Assembly: GCA_009996615.1 (NCBI GenBank)
Contig: JAACZU010000016.1
Location: 32,008 to 96,007, forward strand
Reading direction: 5' to 3'
DNA: 64,000 nucleotides
From: Rhodanobacteraceae bacterium
Lineage (GTDB): Bacteria; Pseudomonadota; Gammaproteobacteria; Xanthomonadales; Rhodanobacteraceae
A program made the position numbers and the translations under genes. Shown one piece after another: positions 61,440 through 64,000 of the stretch. The notes under the pieces are model-generated. The model had not been told where the DNA came from. It saw only the letters and a program-made list of their open reading frames with translations, and searched no databases. How positions within the stretch are numbered: the first letter of the stretch is position 1; each line of letters starts with the position of its first letter.

Positions 61440-62531
61440 ATGGGCATCAAATGCGGCATCGTCGGCCTGCCGAACGTCGGCAAGTCGACCCTCTTCAACG
61501 CGCTGACCAAGGCTGGCATCGCGGCGGCGAACTTCCCGTTCTGCACGATCGATCCGAACGTCGGCGTGGTGCCGGTGCCGGACCTGCGCCTGAACGCGCT
61601 GGCCGAGATCGTCAAGCCGCAGAAGGTGATCCCGACGGCGGTGGAATTCGTCGACATCGCCGGCCTGGTGGCGGGCGCGTCCAAGGGCGAGGGCCTGGGC
61701 AACAAGTTCCTTGCGCACATCCGCGAGGTCGACGCGATCGCGCACGTGGTGCGCTGCTTCGAGCACGGCGACATCGTGCACGTGGCCGGCAAGGTCGATC
61801 CGGTCGCGGACATCGACACGATCGACACCGAGCTGGCGCTGGCCGATCTCGACTCGGTCGAGAAGGCGCTCAACCGCGTCGAGCGCGCGGCCAAGGCCAA
61901 TGACAAGGACGCCATCGCGCGCAGGCCAGTCCTGCAGAAGCTCGCCGCCGGACTCAACGAAGGCAGGACCGCGCGCAGCCTCGGCCTCGACGACGAGGAG
62001 AAGGCGCTGGTGCGCGACCTGTTCCTGCTCACGCTCAAGCCCTTGATGTACATCGCCAACGTGCGCGAGGACGGCTTCGAGAACAACCCGCACCTGGATG
62101 CCGTGCGCGCGCGCGCCGCCAGCGAAGGTGCCGAGGTCGTGCCGGTGTGCGCGGCGATCGAGGAAGAACTCTCGCAACTCGAGGACGCCGACCGCGACGA
62201 GTTCCTCAAGGACCTGGGGCTGGACGAGCCGGGCCTGAACCGCGTGACGCGCGCCGCCTACAAACTGCTCGACCTGCAGACCTATTTCACCGCCGGCGTG
62301 AAGGAGGTGCGGGCCTGGACGATCAAGCGCGGCTACACCGCGCCGCAGGCGGCCGGCGTGATCCACACCGACTTCGAACGCGGTTTCATCCGCGCCGAGA
62401 CGGTCAGCTACGACGACTTCATCCAGTACAAGGGCGAAGCCGGCGCGGCCGCTGCCGGCCGCCTGCGCAAGGAAGGCAAGGACTACGTCGTCAAGGATGG
62501 CGACGTGCTGCACTTCCTGTTCAACGTCTGA
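61440..62531 (+). CDS. ychF: Redox-regulated ATPase YchF
   Basis: [70 protein letters not shown]-terminus. Confidence 0.98.
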   Translation: MGIKCGIVGLPNVGKSTLFNALTKAGIAAANFPFCTIDPNVGVVPVPDLRLNALAEIVKPQKVIPTAVEFVDIAGLVAGASKGEGLGNKFLAHIREVDAIAHVVRCFEHGDIVHVAGKVDPVADIDTIDTELALADLDSVEKALNRVERAAKANDKDAIARRPVLQKLAAGLNEGRTARSLGLDDEEKALVRDLFLLTLKPLMYIANVREDGFENNPHLDAVRARAASEGAEVVPVCAAIEEELSQLEDADRDEFLKDLGLDEPGLNRVTRAAYKLLDLQTYFTAGVKEVRAWTIKRGYTAPQAAGVIHTDFERGFIRAETVSYDDFIQYKGEAGAAAAGRLRKEGKDYVVKDGDVLHFLFNV

Positions 62532-62742
62532 GGCCGTTGCCGGGTCGGCCAGCGGCCGTCCCGGCACTCTGCGGCAGGCGGCGCTTCGTCGACCGGGGCG
62601 CCAACGGCGCTTTCGCTTCGGCGCTCGCGTCGAACCGCCCGCCGCGCCGCCACGATGGAGCCTGCGCGCCACTCCGTATTGTTGCGGCGACGTAGCCGTC
62701 CGCCGGACGAGCCGTCGCCGCATCGTTCGACGGAGGAACCTC

Positions 62743-63303
62743 ATGCGTAGCCTGCACGTGTTGTTTGCGTTGTGCCTTATCCCGGTCATGGCCCTGGCGG
62801 CCGATCCGGTCCCCGAGCCGTCCGTGGCGCCGGCCGACGTGCTGGCCATGGAGGAGGGCATCTGGGACGCGGTGATCGAATTTCCGCCGGCCAAGCCGGA
62901 TGCGGCGCCGGGGCGTGCGACCGGCGTGCAGACCAACACCTTCGTGACCGGCCGGCGCTGGATCAGGAACGACTTCGCGGTCGACGCCAAGTATGGCGGC
63001 CATGGCACCTGGGGCTACGACCCGGTCAAGGGCAAGTACGTCGGCATCTGGGTCGACAGCAACCAGGACTACATCCGCTTCGACGAGGGAACCTACGACA
63101 CGGCCACCCGGACGATGACCTGGTGGTCGGAGCTGCGCCAGCCGGCGCCGCATCCGCCGGCCAAGTACCGCATGCGGGAAGAGTTCCGCGGCGACACGCG
63201 GGTGCTGACGATGACCGCGATCGGTCCGAAGAGCGGCAAGGAGATCCCGCTCGGCACGATCACGTTCACGCGGCGGCCGGGTCGCGACCCGGCCGGCCTC
63301 TGA
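62743..63303 (+). CDS. Secreted DUF1579-like protein
   Basis: Signal peptide MRSLHVLFALCLIPVMALA; GIWDAVIEFPP..TNTFVTGRRWIRNDFAVDAKYGGHGTWGYDPVKGKYVGIWVDSNQDYIRFDEGTYD. Confidence 0.75.
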   Translation: MRSLHVLFALCLIPVMALAADPVPEPSVAPADVLAMEEGIWDAVIEFPPAKPDAAPGRATGVQTNTFVTGRRWIRNDFAVDAKYGGHGTWGYDPVKGKYVGIWVDSNQDYIRFDEGTYDTATRTMTWWSELRQPAPHPPAKYRMREEFRGDTRVLTMTAIGPKSGKEIPLGTITFTRRPGRDPAGL

Positions 63304-63399
63304 GCCTCCGCAGGGCACTTTCGCCTGCGGGGCTGAACCGGTTGGCCCGCGGCGGCGTGCCCCTCGGCGCGGCAATCGAAAATTCGATGCATCCAAGCC

Positions 63400-63428
63400 T
63401 TGACAGAAGCAGGTTCAGGCAAGAGAAT
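63400..63428 (+). promoter_or_regulatory. Sigma-70 type promoter for the tRNA-tuf operon
   Basis: TTGACA (63400-63405), 17-bp spacer, GAGAAT (63423-63428), GC-rich discriminator GCGCGG, just upstream of tRNA-Tyr. Confidence 0.6.
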
Positions 63429-63443
63429 GCGCGGCTCCTCGGC

Positions 63444-63529
63444 GGAGGGATACCCAAGCGGCCAACGGGGGCAGACTGTAAATCTGCTGGCTTACGCCTT
63501 CGGTGGTTCGAATCCACCTCCCTCCACCA
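63444..63529 (+). tRNA. tRNA-Tyr (GTA)
   Basis: GGAGGGATACCCAAGCGGCCAACGGGGGCAGACTGTAAATCTGCTGGC...GGTTCGAATCCACCTCCCTCCACCA; long variable arm, anticodon GTA. Confidence 0.96.
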
Positions 63530-63596
63530 GTTTTGATGATGTTTTCACGGCGGATTTACCACCCGCCGGTGCGGTACCCAAGCAGGTCGTTCCGGC

Positions 63597-63670
<74 letters not shown>

Positions 63671-63768
63671 TTGATCGCTCCGCGAAGTTGGGTTGCTGCT
63701 CTTGGATGAAGAGTCCTGCAAGGAAGCAGGTCTGATCTTCGCCGTCAGGGAGGACGGCTGAAATACAC

Positions 63769-63844
63769 GCTCACGTAGCTCAGTCGGTAGAGCACCTCCT
63801 TGGTAAGGAGGAGGTCGATGGTTCGATTCCATTCGTGAGCACCA
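63769..63844 (+). tRNA. tRNA-Thr (GGT)
   Basis: GCTCACGTAGCTCAGTCGGTAGAGCACCTCCTTGGTAAGGAGGAGGTCGATGGTTCGATTCCATTCGTGAGCACCA. Confidence 0.96.
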
Positions 63845-63936
63845 TCCTTCGCGACGGTGCAGTCGTCGCAGGTCGGCTGGCTTTTTCCCGGCTCGTCTCC
63901 ACCTAGTTCGTTTCCATCTGATCGGGGTTTTTCGGC

Positions 63937-64000
63937 ATGTCCAAGGAAAAATTCGAGCGCAAGAAGCCGCACGTGAACGTGGGCACGATCGGCCACGTTG
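63937..64000 (+). CDS. tuf: Elongation factor Tu (5' end only, truncated by window edge)
   Basis: MSKEKFERKKPHVNVGTIGHV; follows the tRNA-Tyr-Gly-Thr cluster as in classical tufB operons. Confidence 0.95.
   Translation, partial: MSKEKFERKKPHVNVGTIGHV

Overview
High-GC gammaproteobacterial chromosome, most like Xanthomonadales/Rhodanobacteraceae (inferred from gene content, gene order and repeat types, not from a search). Much of the window is a conserved housekeeping block: rnhB/lpxB-lpxA-fabZ-lpxD-ompH-bamA-rseP-dxr-cdsA-uppS-frr, pyrH, tsf-rpsB, map-glnD-dapD-arsC-like-dapE, prfA-hemA, TPR lipoprotein-lolB-ispE-tRNA-Gln-prs-rplY-pth-ychF, and tRNA-Tyr/Gly/Thr-tuf. Accessory genes interrupt it. 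The most interesting is a three-gene, same-strand cassette at 12759-17189: a membrane TIR-TPR protein, a small predicted beta-sandwich protein and a SLOG-like protein with C-terminal transmembrane segments. A near-consensus CRP/Clp-type palindrome precedes it, dispersed palindromic repeats flank it, and two paralogous membrane sulfatases lie on either side. It is a candidate Thoeris-like/SLATT-like nucleotide-signalling immune system. A second notable theme is a palindromic GGGAATCGGGAATCGGG-type repeat (six loci). It is inserted in frame in lpxB, appears to form the LpxB N-terminus, and supplies the TAG stop codons of dxr, hemA and pth. Other observations include tandem secreted paralogs of unknown function with a shared upstream hairpin, a cysteine-free DksA-like protein, a basic C-terminal extension on ribosomal protein S2, a stress-gene block separating pyrH from tsf, and a large repeat-containing secreted protein.
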